DNA of 64,000 bases from Algoriphagus pacificus (GCF_017254845.1 NZ_JAFKCU010000001.1:248001-312000), one strand, 5' to 3'; counted from the stretch's first letter, positions 32,877 to 40,765 are shown. The notes: a model not told the origin generated them from the sequence alone. Numbers and translations: made by a program.

Positions 32877-33674
32877 ATGTATCAAGAAGAAAAATGGAAA
32901 GAATTATGTAACGATACACTAGTACGGATGAAGGATCATGTGGAGCCATTCATTACACCAATTTGGAAATATAATGATGTAGATGAAAAAGACATTAAAC
33001 TGCATGGCTCAGGTTCATATTTCGAAAATCCTTATGGACAGTTTATCATTACAAATGAACATGTAGCAAAATACAACCAAGGTTTTCGACTAACTCATTC
33101 ATTCAAGGGAAGCCAAGACATTTTAAATATCCGTAATCCATTCCTTAGCGAGTTACCACCAATTGATACAGCTATAAGTAGAATTGATAATGATATATGG
33201 TTAGATCATAAATGTGAAGGAGAGGCTATTCCATTAAAAAGATTCGCAACTAAGCATTCTCCTGTTGAGAACGAATTACTTTTTTTTGCCGGCTTCAGTG
33301 GAGAAAGATCTCGAGTATTATTTGAAAATTGTTTCAGTCGTGGAACACCATTTTTAACGCAAGAATGTCCATTTCCTGTTTCCATAGAGAAGCAGGCTGA
33401 TCAAACTTATCACATGTCTATTCCTTATCCACCTGAATTAGCAGAAACTAGTGATTCTTCTGAACCACTTCCTGACCCACACGGGTTTAGTGGGTCCTTG
33501 TTGTGGAATACTAAACGCATTGAATGCAAAAAAAAAGAAATTGAATGGTCTCCATCGATGGCAGAAGTTACTGCAATAATCTGGGGATGGCCATCCTCTA
33601 GTGTTTGCATTCTAGCAACAAAAATTGAGCATATCAACCTGGAAGAAATGACTCGAGAATATCAAAAGTTATAA
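32877..33674 (+). CDS. Trypsin-like serine protease
   Basis: 265 residues, no signal peptide, so cytoplasmic. The chymotrypsin-fold triad is visible: His62 in GQFIITNEHV, Asp97 in PPIDTAISRID and Ser205 in PHGFSGSLLW (GFSGS in place of GDSGG). There is no PDZ domain or transmembrane anchor, unlike housekeeping DegP/HtrA. The gene sits 10 bp upstream of a HEPN-domain gene in an AT-rich block, and the two are almost certainly co-transcribed. Proteases next to HEPN effectors suggest an immune or toxin module in which proteolysis could control the effector; that role is inference. Confidence is high in the fold and low in the function. Confidence 0.8.
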   Translation: MYQEEKWKELCNDTLVRMKDHVEPFITPIWKYNDVDEKDIKLHGSGSYFENPYGQFIITNEHVAKYNQGFRLTHSFKGSQDILNIRNPFLSELPPIDTAISRIDNDIWLDHKCEGEAIPLKRFATKHSPVENELLFFAGFSGERSRVLFENCFSRGTPFLTQECPFPVSIEKQADQTYHMSIPYPPELAETSDSSEPLPDPHGFSGSLLWNTKRIECKKKEIEWSPSMAEVTAIIWGWPSSSVCILATKIEHINLEEMTREYQKL

Positions 33675-33684
33675 ATCGAATACA

Positions 33685-34545
33685 TTGGAATTCATAACTA
33701 GAGGGACATATTACATTTTAGGTAACGGAATTGATTTCGAGGGTGACGAAATTGAGATATTACCTTATTTGAAGATTAGAAAAGTAAAAAAACTATCTGT
33801 TTTCGAACTTGCGAGTTTAGGAGCAAAAGGTTTTAGCCAGTGGTCATTAATTGAGCCTTTTTGCTATCTAAAAAACAATTTTGAAATAATAAGTTCCGAA
33901 AACGAATCCACATTTGGATATGACATTCTCAATAGAGCTTGGCTCTTAAATACATTACTAGTTCTTAGAAAAAAAACAAACGTTAATTCAGTTGCTCTTC
34001 TTAATCAATCTTGGAATAATTTAAAGAATGTAAATGATGTCAAAGCTAACCTTTGCGATTATCATGTCAAAATGCTGAAAACAGAAAGCTTAAATGAATT
34101 AAAAGTTGAAAGTGCTGATCTTAAATGGATAAAAGTCCATTATGAAAATGCAAATACTTTGGCTTTTGAAAATGAAAAATTCAGATACGCTTTGGAAGTA
34201 ATCAACTCTTGGCGATACTCTGTAGATATTAAGAGTGCAATTGCAATTTTATGGGCTGCAATAGAAAGTATAGTGGATGTATCGATTGAAATTAGTTATA
34301 GATTATCATTAAGCATTTCATCTCTCTTATGTGAAAGAGGAGATGAAAGATTTAAGAAATTTAAGGAAATAAAAAAATTATATGGATTACGCTCTAAAGT
34401 AGTTCACGGTGCAAATTTAAAGGAGTCCGAAATTGAGAAAGCCCTAGTTGAATCTTTCAAGTTACTTTCTGAATTGATAGTTCATATGATTGAAAAGAAT
34501 AAATTGGTTAAATCTTCGGATTTTGAAAATGCAATATTTAAATAA
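33685..34545 (+). CDS. HEPN-domain protein (ApeA-like), predicted RNase effector
   Basis: 286 residues if translation starts at the TTG at 33685; no in-frame ATG occurs before residue 130, so the start is uncertain (ATC or ATA codons just upstream are alternatives). The C-terminal 115 residues form the HEPN four-helix pattern: AIAILWAAIESIVDVSIEIS, then KEIKKLYGLRSKVVHGANL carrying R236 and H241, i.e. the RxxxxH motif of HEPN ribonucleases, followed by EKALVESFKLLSELIVHMIE. The first 160 residues have no recognised fold. HEPN proteins with this motif are commonly RNA-cleaving toxins or abortive-infection effectors. The upstream trypsin-like protease gene is its likely partner. Confidence 0.8.
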   Translation: MEFITRGTYYILGNGIDFEGDEIEILPYLKIRKVKKLSVFELASLGAKGFSQWSLIEPFCYLKNNFEIISSENESTFGYDILNRAWLLNTLLVLRKKTNVNSVALLNQSWNNLKNVNDVKANLCDYHVKMLKTESLNELKVESADLKWIKVHYENANTLAFENEKFRYALEVINSWRYSVDIKSAIAILWAAIESIVDVSIEISYRLSLSISSLLCERGDERFKKFKEIKKLYGLRSKVVHGANLKESEIEKALVESFKLLSELIVHMIEKNKLVKSSDFENAIFK

Positions 34546-34549
34546 AAAC

Positions 34550-34556
34550 ACCTAAC
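34550..34556 (-). other. ACCTAAC, attC R''-like right end of the accessory module
   Basis: ACCTAAC matches RYYYAAC (integron R'') and is the exact inverted complement of GTTAGGT at 32840. It is followed by AAGGTGTATAGTGCATAC, but no second GTTRRRY is found in the next 500 bp, so a complete attC is not present. Confidence 0.35.
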
Positions 34557-34600
34557 AAGGTGTATAGTGCATACCCCCACTGGGAGTAGGAACTTTGACT

Positions 34601-34646
34601 AAGCGTAGACCTCGATAGCAATCGGGTGCATCTACGCTTTTTTTTC
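34601..34646 (+). terminator. Terminator of the protease-HEPN operon, REP-like hairpin
   Basis: The outer stem AAGCGTAGA (34601-34609) / TCTACGCTT (34631-34639) encloses an inner stem CTCGAT-AGCA-ATCGGG and is followed by a T-run to 34645. The inner CTCGATAGCAATCGGG resembles palindromes that I recall as repeated in Bacteroidota genomes. From 34647 to 34748 I see no feature. Confidence 0.75.
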
Positions 34647-34748
34647 ATGGAATTATAGAAGAAATTATTGAGCCTTTGCGTCTTCGGGGGAGTCTTTTTA
34701 GCCTTTTGCGTTATTTTTGGCAACAAAGAAACACTCCAACACTCTCCC

Positions 34749-35042
34749 GAATGTGTTCAACACATTAATTATCAACTCAATCACTTAACGGAATGTGTTT
34801 ACCACTTTAATTAAAGTCTCAAAGAGTCTCGGGAATGTGTTCAACACATTAATTAATATCCCAATGACTTAAAGGAAGGTGTTTATCACATTAATTATCC
34901 TCTCAAACACTTTACGGAATGTGTTCATCACTATAATTAAGGACTCAATGACTCTCCGGAATGTGTTCAACACATTAATTAATGTCCCAAAGACTCAAGG
35001 GAGAGTCCTAAACACTTAAATGAGGGAAGCAAGGAATTTCCG
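34749..35042. repeat. Array of seven 42-bp units built on a 17-bp palindrome
   Basis: Units start at 34749, 34791, 34833, 34875, 34917, 34959 and 35001 with no indel; the seventh is strongly degenerate. Each of the first six begins GAATGTGTT. Units 1, 3 and 6 carry the perfect palindrome AATGTGTTCAACACATT; units 2, 4 and 5 differ at a few bases in the right arm. The second half of each unit follows a CTCAA.GACT.-like pattern. All three forward frames and the reverse frames contain stops within one or two units, so it is not coding. It lies between two converging terminators, so it is probably not transcribed. 42 bp equals four turns of B-DNA, placing all palindromes on one face. Confidence 0.9.
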
Positions 35043-35056
35043 GAACTTTTGAGCAT

Positions 35057-35085
35057 AAAAAAGCCGGAACTTTCGTCCCGGCTTT
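35057..35085 (-). terminator. Terminator of the 35104-35583 gene
   Basis: An 8-bp stem AAAGCCGG (35060-35067) / CCGGCTTT (35078-35085) is followed on the minus strand by a T-run. It bounds the right side of the palindrome array. Confidence 0.8.
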
Positions 35086-35103
35086 CGAGCGTTAAGCAAC
35101 TTA

Positions 35104-35583
35104 TCAGGCTGCTGCGGGGTCACCGCCCCGACGTTTGGACCGCTTCTCGTAGCGAACCCGCAGGTCCTCATAGATAGGCTTGGCATTCGGTAAATTCGCT
35201 TTTACTGCCTGCTGAACAGAGGCATAATAAATATTGCCTTGGTCCAGAAGCTCGGCTCCTGCTTCCATCAGCGTATCATCCAAGTTGGTGACTATCTGAT
35301 TTAGAATATTATACAATGGCCCAAGCTGGTTGATCAATGTCCAATCTTTTTTCATTTCATCCACCTTATTAAAAGGCGAAATCAACTCGGGATTGGTGTC
35401 TAGGTAATCCATGACCTTTCCTACAAAAGGTCTGGACGCTTCCCCCATCTTATTGAGCGATCTTCGCTCATCTACTGTCAGGGAAATTAGATTAGGGTCC
35501 AACTTGGCCACTAATACGGCGATCGCATCTTTGATCGCTTGGAGATCTGCCGGTGAGATCTCTACGGAAACTTTGTTATCCAT
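35104..35583 (-). CDS. Conserved helical protein of unknown function
   Basis: 159 residues, soluble, mainly alpha-helical. Visible segments are SVEISPADLQAIKDAIAVLV, LTVDERRSLNKMGEASRPFV (a conserved-looking block), VMDYLDTNPEL, LGPLYNILNQIVTNLDDTLM and a basic C-terminus RYEKRSKRRGGDPAAA. Base composition is more GC-rich than the neighbouring accessory block. I do not recognise a family with known function. It is monocistronic and ends in a good terminator next to the palindrome array. Confidence 0.75.
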   Translation of the reverse strand: MDNKVSVEISPADLQAIKDAIAVLVAKLDPNLISLTVDERRSLNKMGEASRPFVGKVMDYLDTNPELISPFNKVDEMKKDWTLINQLGPLYNILNQIVTNLDDTLMEAGAELLDQGNIYYASVQQAVKANLPNAKPIYEDLRVRYEKRSKRRGGDPAAA

Positions 35584-35969
35584 AAAAAAAGAAGTTAATA
35601 ATGAAAGAATAGTTAAAAACGTACTAAAAGCTAAGTAGAAGAAATATAAATACCAAGCATTTAGTCGAAAAATATTAAGCCTCTAGTTAAGATTTATTTC
35701 ACTGGCTATAAATGACTTACACTTACTCTCTGCAGGAGTATTAGTGTTCTTCGCGGTAAAAAAGAAAATTTGATAGTATAAAAATCTCCTGTTCTGTGAG
35801 ATCCAGACCACAGCGACATTGGTTTGAAGCTGAGCGACTTAGCCTCTGAAACCCTAAAAAATAAAGTTCAAAGGGGGTATTGTATTATGTCTGCAAAATG
35901 AATAAATAGCGCGATGTTTACCCAAAGAAAAAAATTGGAGGGTAACAGCTAACTCAATCATTTAGCAAA
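35584..35969. other. 386-bp gene-free interval
   Basis: This lies between divergently transcribed genes and must hold promoters for both, but neither strand shows an exact TAnnTTTG box at a suitable distance. There is no RNA gene, repeat or hairpin that I can support. It is AT-rich near the edges and more balanced around 35800-35870. Confidence 0.5.
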
Positions 35970-36557
35970 ATGCTGAAACACTTAATTTTATCCTGGCTGT
36001 TACTCACTCTTGCTGGGTATTCCTTTGCTCAAACCACTGCACCTGGTTACTATATTACTTTGAATAATGACAGTATTCCAGCGCAAATCAAAATGCCAAA
36101 ATCTGTTTTTGGATCCGTTGACTTTTCAAAATTCCTATTCAAAGTAGATGTACAGGATAGTAACAACAGCATGAAGAAATTTAAACCTGAGGATATCAAG
36201 CGCTTTGGATTTATTTATAATGATGAGAATTTCACCCTCTATTCAAAACCAATTTTTACAGAAACTACCTTGAGGTTTTTACAGCCGACAGTCCTTGGAG
36301 AAAAGTCTAGTCTCTATCAATTTCAGACATACGACCAAAATGGGGTTCCACTTGGCATTTTTTATACATTAGAAAAAAGTGACGGCACCTACGCATTCCT
36401 TACTACCGGATTAAAAAGCTTAGATAAATTTAAAGAATTGCTAAAAGAATTTTACGAGGAAAATCCTGACCTACTCCAACTGATCGATTCTAGATTTACA
36501 GAGCGAAAGTCAGTTCAGGCAGACATGGTCGAGCTTGTCGAAACGGCAAATAAATAA
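35970..36557 (+). CDS. Secreted protein of unknown function
   Basis: 195 residues with a signal peptide (ends AGYSFAQ, about residue 21). The mature part begins PGYYITLNNDSIPAQIKMPK and includes KKFKPEDIKRFGFIYND, a pattern seen in several uncharacterised Bacteroidota secreted proteins. The last codons (VELVETANK) are encoded by GTCGAGCTTGTCGAAAC, which resembles a widespread short repeat in this phylum, so the C-terminus may have been extended by repeat insertion. No catalytic motif is visible. It is convergent with the sulfatase gene. Confidence 0.7.
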   Translation: MLKHLILSWLLLTLAGYSFAQTTAPGYYITLNNDSIPAQIKMPKSVFGSVDFSKFLFKVDVQDSNNSMKKFKPEDIKRFGFIYNDENFTLYSKPIFTETTLRFLQPTVLGEKSSLYQFQTYDQNGVPLGIFYTLEKSDGTYAFLTTGLKSLDKFKELLKEFYEENPDLLQLIDSRFTERKSVQADMVELVETANK

Positions 36558-36582
36558 CCTGTTTTTCGAAGAAGCTTCTCTA

Positions 36583-38151
36583 TTATTCCCCTATAAAACT
36601 AATTTGCTTCCATTCTCCCTCAATGGGATCATTTTGCTGAGCAGCGCCTGGAGTACTTCTACCTTCTTTGATGTATTTGATCAAAAGAGCTTTCATTGCC
36701 GCTACTTTTTCAGGATTTTCGGCATAAACATTTGTCTTCTCACCCGGATCGGAAGCTAAAATATAAAGTTGAACATCCGGAAGTTCTTCCTCTGCTGGAT
36801 CCCCTGGTTTCGGAAAACTCCAACCCCCAGAACCTTTAGCCATAATCAGTTTCGAGTCACCTTGACGGATCGCAAAACTTCCATTGATGGAGTGATGAAC
36901 CGTCGCTTCTCTGAATTCTTCAAGCGGATCATCATAATCAAACAGCCTCATTAGACTATAGCTATCTTCCCCTTCATTATCTTTTAATTGATAACCAGTA
37001 ATCTCGGCACTAGTTGCCATCATATCAGTGAGGCATATTGTGTGAGTTCGGGTGGTTCCTGCTTGGATTTTTGAAGGCCATTTTGCGATAAATGGAACGC
37101 GATGACCTCCTTCGTAGGTATCTGCTTTATGTCCTCTATAAATGTAACTTGAAAAATGCCCTGCGGCTTGCATCACATCTAAGCCAGCTGCTGGTGAGCC
37201 ACCATTATCTGAAGTAAAAATCACCAAGGTATTTTCTTCAATCCCAGCTTTTTTAATGGCTTCATTTACCTGACCGACATAATCATCTATCATCATCATA
37301 AAATCCCCAAAAGGTGCCAATCCGCTTTTTCCTTGCCATTCGGCTGGAGGTAAAATTGGTGTATGTGGAGAAGGCAATGCCAAGTAAAGGAAGAAAGGCT
37401 TCTCCTCTTTCGCTTGCTCTTCGATGTACTGAATGGATCTTTGGAAGAAATTGGGAGTAACTTTCTCATGGTCAAAATCCGGAGAAGTCGGACCCTCCCT
37501 CCACCAAGAATACTTGCCCGTATTTACAGTTACCGTGTCAGGAATGGCTGTGGCAGTTCCGTTCTCTACATAGACATAAGGTGCCATATCTAGCGAACCT
37601 GAATGTCCATAGGCATAATCGAAGCCCAGATCATTAGGGGTATGGGTGACAGTTTTGGAAAAATCAATCGCATCAAAATCCTGTGGTTCCCAGCCTTCGC
37701 CTTGATTTTCCTCCCCTTCTTTGATTCCCCAATTCCAACCTAAATGCCACTTTCCAATAAAAGCAGTATGGTATCCCGCATTTTTCATCACATCCGCAAT
37801 CGTGGTCCGCTCGTCTTCGATTAAAGCAGGTGATTTGCCAGTGAGAACCCCACTTTTTAGAGTACTTCTCCAATTATATCTACCCGTCAAAAACCCATAG
37901 CGAGTCGGCGTACAAACAGCTGATGGCGTATGTGCATCCGTAAACTTCATTCCCTCCGCTGCCAATTGATCGATATGTGGAGTTGGGATTTTTCCTTCGG
38001 GATTAAAAGCATGAATGTCTCCATAGCCAAGATCATCTGCCAAGATCACGATGATATTAGGATGATTTGTTTCAGCTTTTTTTTCTTCCTCACAGGAAAA
38101 AAGACCTAAAAGAAATAAAAAAAACAAAGAGAAATTCCACTTTCGGTTCAT
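36583..38151 (-). CDS. Sulfatase lipoprotein (formylglycine-dependent)
   Basis: 522 residues from ATG 38151, which gives a lipoprotein signal ending LLGLFSC (Cys20); a start 33 bases upstream would add a non-signal extension. The sulfatase domain begins PNIIVILADDLGYGD with metal ligands Asp39/Asp40, and AVCTPTRYGFLTGR carries the CxPxR motif in which Cys80 becomes formylglycine. GKWHLG and FTSDNGG are further active-site blocks. It desulfates a glycan or aryl ester in the periplasm or at the surface. The GH76-type gene lies 71 bp upstream on the same strand, suggesting joint polysaccharide degradation. Maturation requires a sulfatase-modifying enzyme that is not in this window. Confidence 0.92.
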   Translation of the reverse strand: MNRKWNFSLFFLFLLGLFSCEEEKKAETNHPNIIVILADDLGYGDIHAFNPEGKIPTPHIDQLAAEGMKFTDAHTPSAVCTPTRYGFLTGRYNWRSTLKSGVLTGKSPALIEDERTTIADVMKNAGYHTAFIGKWHLGWNWGIKEGEENQGEGWEPQDFDAIDFSKTVTHTPNDLGFDYAYGHSGSLDMAPYVYVENGTATAIPDTVTVNTGKYSWWREGPTSPDFDHEKVTPNFFQRSIQYIEEQAKEEKPFFLYLALPSPHTPILPPAEWQGKSGLAPFGDFMMMIDDYVGQVNEAIKKAGIEENTLVIFTSDNGGSPAAGLDVMQAAGHFSSYIYRGHKADTYEGGHRVPFIAKWPSKIQAGTTRTHTICLTDMMATSAEITGYQLKDNEGEDSYSLMRLFDYDDPLEEFREATVHHSINGSFAIRQGDSKLIMAKGSGGWSFPKPGDPAEEELPDVQLYILASDPGEKTNVYAENPEKVAAMKALLIKYIKEGRSTPGAAQQNDPIEGEWKQISFIGE

Positions 38152-38222
38152 GGCTTTTGGGTTTAAAAGATCGCTTTCTTTCAATATGGAATTTTTATTC
38201 TAGGCTAAATAAAAACTGAGCA

Positions 38223-39665
38223 CTATTTCTCCAAATCAAATCGGGACAAAACCGCATATTCCGCAGCAAATGTAAAATTAAACATCCCCTCAGTATTGTT
38301 TTTGGCTTCCTCACTGTCCCAACCTTTCAATAAATCGGTTGGAAGCATTCCTTGGTGTAAAAAATTCTCGTATCCAAAGTCCAGATTTTTTTGAAACGAA
38401 GTGATATAAGTTTCAGCTTTCGGATAGTATGGATACACATCCACAAATGCCCGCATCAAGACGCCATTAAACCAATTTCTGAAGCCATTAACTTCATAAG
38501 TGTAATAACCGGGAATAGTCTGATCTCGTTTTGCAAAGAACTTAAAGCTCGCATCAGCCAATTTTTTGGCATCTTTCAAAAACCGCTTTTCACCGGTGGC
38601 TCTATATAGATCAGCAGCTCCAGAAAGCATTGTCCCACTGTTATAGGTAAACTCGGTTCCTACTGCATCTTTACAGCTTATCCCAACTCGGTATTCCACC
38701 CCATCGATGATTTCTGTTTGTGGTTTACCAGGCGTACATCCTCCCATCATATCCACATAGACACCTTGTTCACCCAGTAATTCTTCCTTTTGCCAATCAT
38801 AGATCTTCTTGGCAAACTCTAGGTAATACTCACTCTTTTTGACCTGCTTTGACTTCCTTGTTACTTTGTCAGTGGGATCGATAAATCTTTGCGTGATCTG
38901 ATCATTTTTTCCTTCGTAGATTTCATGAAGCCAAACCAGTGGACTGATCATCGGTCCATTACTACAGGAATGTTTGGTGACATATCCAGGGCCCCAAGTA
39001 ATCCCTCCACGCTCATTTCCATCTTCGTCACGTGTAGTATCCCAACCATCCAAGACATAATCTGTAAGGTATTCTGCCTTTTCAAGGTAGTCTTCATTAC
39101 CGGTAATTTTATAAGATTCCAGCAATTCACGAATCAACCACATTTGATCATCGTAGACATTTTCTATCCCCTCAACTTTAGCAGTACCTTTACTTTTCCC
39201 CCTATTTACTCCATAGACTGTCCATTCCTTTGTCTGAGTGTAGGAAGTCAATTCAAAAGTCCCCTGATAGAAATCAATGTTCTGATAAAGGTCCTGTAGT
39301 AATCCTGCATATTTTTCATAATTCTCCTCATAAAGAAGAGTATTCCCATGTTCCTTCTGCTTTTGTAAGCCATGCAAAACCGCATTTACAGCCTCTATCG
39401 CTGAAGAATACATCCATACACTGCCTGTTTCCTCAGACTTGGTTTTGGTAAAAGGATTGTAAAATCTAGCCATGGCCATGTCCTGACCTACAAAATGAGA
39501 ATTGGTTGTATGGTCCAAAATCTCCATGGCTCGGTTCAGATTTTCTTCTGCTAAACTTTCTTTTTTGGAAGCCCCATCAGAAACATTATCGGTGCTGTGA
39601 GGCTGGTAATTGGTAAGCCCATAGACATGGATGAACAAGAAAAGTGAAGTTGTCAAAAATTTCAT
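38223..39665 (-). CDS. Glycoside hydrolase family 76-like protein (alpha-1,6-mannanase type)
   Basis: 480 residues with an N-terminal signal-like segment (MKFLTTSLFLFIHVYGLTNY). The (alpha/alpha)6 barrel is indicated by EAVNAVLHGLQK, NVYDDQMWLIRELLESYKIT with the catalytic-type Asp172-Asp173 pair, GGITWGPG and TYNSGTMLSGAADLYRATGE. These are the core GH76 blocks; known members are endo-alpha-1,6-mannanases. Several cysteines (CSNGP, GGCTPG, SCKDA) could stabilise a secreted fold. The downstream sulfatase in the same orientation suggests degradation of a sulfated mannan-like glycan, which is inference. Confidence 0.8.
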   Translation of the reverse strand: MKFLTTSLFLFIHVYGLTNYQPHSTDNVSDGASKKESLAEENLNRAMEILDHTTNSHFVGQDMAMARFYNPFTKTKSEETGSVWMYSSAIEAVNAVLHGLQKQKEHGNTLLYEENYEKYAGLLQDLYQNIDFYQGTFELTSYTQTKEWTVYGVNRGKSKGTAKVEGIENVYDDQMWLIRELLESYKITGNEDYLEKAEYLTDYVLDGWDTTRDEDGNERGGITWGPGYVTKHSCSNGPMISPLVWLHEIYEGKNDQITQRFIDPTDKVTRKSKQVKKSEYYLEFAKKIYDWQKEELLGEQGVYVDMMGGCTPGKPQTEIIDGVEYRVGISCKDAVGTEFTYNSGTMLSGAADLYRATGEKRFLKDAKKLADASFKFFAKRDQTIPGYYTYEVNGFRNWFNGVLMRAFVDVYPYYPKAETYITSFQKNLDFGYENFLHQGMLPTDLLKGWDSEEAKNNTEGMFNFTFAAEYAVLSRFDLEK

Positions 39666-39773
39666 TGAATGGAAGTTTAATAGGATGATTAAAGATTCGA
39701 TAAATGCATTGCTAAAAAAGTGAATTTTGATCTATTCAGGAAAGAGTATTTGATCTGCGGAATCCCTTAAAAC

Positions 39774-39804
39774 AAAAAAACCACAACTCTAAAGAACTGT
39801 GGTT
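39774..39804 (-). terminator. Terminator of the atp operon
   Basis: A 7-bp stem AACCACA (39779-39785) / TGTGGTT (39798-39804) is followed on the minus strand by a T-run, 26 bp after atpG. Confidence 0.7.
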
Positions 39805-39829
39805 GGGTTGGATCTATTGCAATTAATAA

Positions 39830-40696
39830 TTACCCAAGTGCTTCCGCACCGGCAACAATCTCTAGGATTTCGTTGGTGATAGCAGCTTGACGGGTTCTAT
39901 TATACATTAATCGAAGTTCTTTCAGCAATTCTCCGGCGTTTTCAGTTGCCTTATCCATTGCTGTCATTCTTGCTCCATGCTCAGAAGCATTGCTTTCCAA
40001 AACAGCTTTGTAAAGCTGGATTTTCAAAGATGTTGGCACCAATTCTTCAATGATATAAGCTCTTGATGGTTCCAAGATATAATCAACTTCAGAAGTCTTT
40101 TCTTCAGCTGAATCTTCTTTTGCCATTGGCAGGAATTGCTCAGTTCTTACAATCTGAGTAGCCACGTTTTTGAATTCGTTGAATACCAAAAACACTTGGT
40201 CAAAATCTCCAGCCACGAATGAACTCATTGCATATTCGGCAGCTTGACGAACATTGGCAAAATTCAAATCCTGGAAAATCTGGAAGTAATCAGATACTAC
40301 AGGAAGTCCAGACTTTTTGAAATACTCATGAGCCTTTTTCCCTAGTGGAAGAACTGTAATCTCAGTACCAGCCAACTGATCTTTGATGGCAGCGTTGGTA
40401 GCTTTGATAATATTGGTGTTGAAAGCTCCACAAAGACCTTTATCCGAAGTAACTGGGATCAAAAGCACCTTTTTTACTTCACGCTTTTCCGCATATACAA
40501 TGTCAGCTGCACCTTCAGATGCCGCAGAAACATTGTTCAGGATATTCGTCAACTTCTGAGAATAGGGACGCATCTGAACAATTTTATCCTGCGCTCTTCT
40601 CAGTTTTGCCGCAGACACCATTTTCATTGCTTTGGTGATCTGCTGGGTAGAGACTACCGAGTTAATTCTTTCCTTTACTTCCTTGAGGTTAGCCAT
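39830..40696 (-). CDS. atpG: F-type ATP synthase gamma subunit
   Basis: 288 residues. The N-terminal helix ANLKEVKERINSVVSTQQIT followed by KAMKMVSAAKLRRAQ and the C-terminal helix MTAMDKATENAGELLKELRL ... YNRTRQAAITNEILEIVAGA are the paired coiled-coil of the rotor stalk. The subunit rotates inside the alpha3beta3 head. It is the last gene of the cluster; atpD and atpC do not follow, as is usual in Bacteroidota. Confidence 0.96.
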   Translation of the reverse strand: MANLKEVKERINSVVSTQQITKAMKMVSAAKLRRAQDKIVQMRPYSQKLTNILNNVSAASEGAADIVYAEKREVKKVLLIPVTSDKGLCGAFNTNIIKATNAAIKDQLAGTEITVLPLGKKAHEYFKKSGLPVVSDYFQIFQDLNFANVRQAAEYAMSSFVAGDFDQVFLVFNEFKNVATQIVRTEQFLPMAKEDSAEEKTSEVDYILEPSRAYIIEELVPTSLKIQLYKAVLESNASEHGARMTAMDKATENAGELLKELRLMYNRTRQAAITNEILEIVAGAEALG

Positions 40697-40724
40697 CAGT
40701 GATTGCTTTGTAAGCTATAGAAAT

Positions 40725-40751
40725 TCCGATAGGCTATTTCAGCCTACCGGA
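40725..40751 (-). other. Intercistronic hairpin between atpA and atpG
   Basis: TCCG-a-TAGGCT (40725-40735) pairs with AGCCTA-c-CGGA (40741-40751) across a 5-nt loop and one internal mismatch. No T-run follows, so it is more likely an RNA processing or stability element than a terminator. Confidence 0.55.
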
Positions 40752-40765
40752 TTTTGAATATTTAA

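Noticed and set aside
32840-34600. Complete integron cassette with functional attC
   Set aside because: Only the two end heptamers are recognisable; no integrase gene, L boxes or second R' site were found in the window.
34749-35042. CRISPR array
   Set aside because: Units are contiguous and imperfect throughout, with no conserved direct repeat separated by unique spacers, and no cas gene is nearby.
34749-35042. Coding repeat protein with a 14-residue period
   Set aside because: 42 is divisible by three, but stops (TAA in AATTAA or ACTTAA, TGA or TAA on the other strand) interrupt each frame within one or two units.
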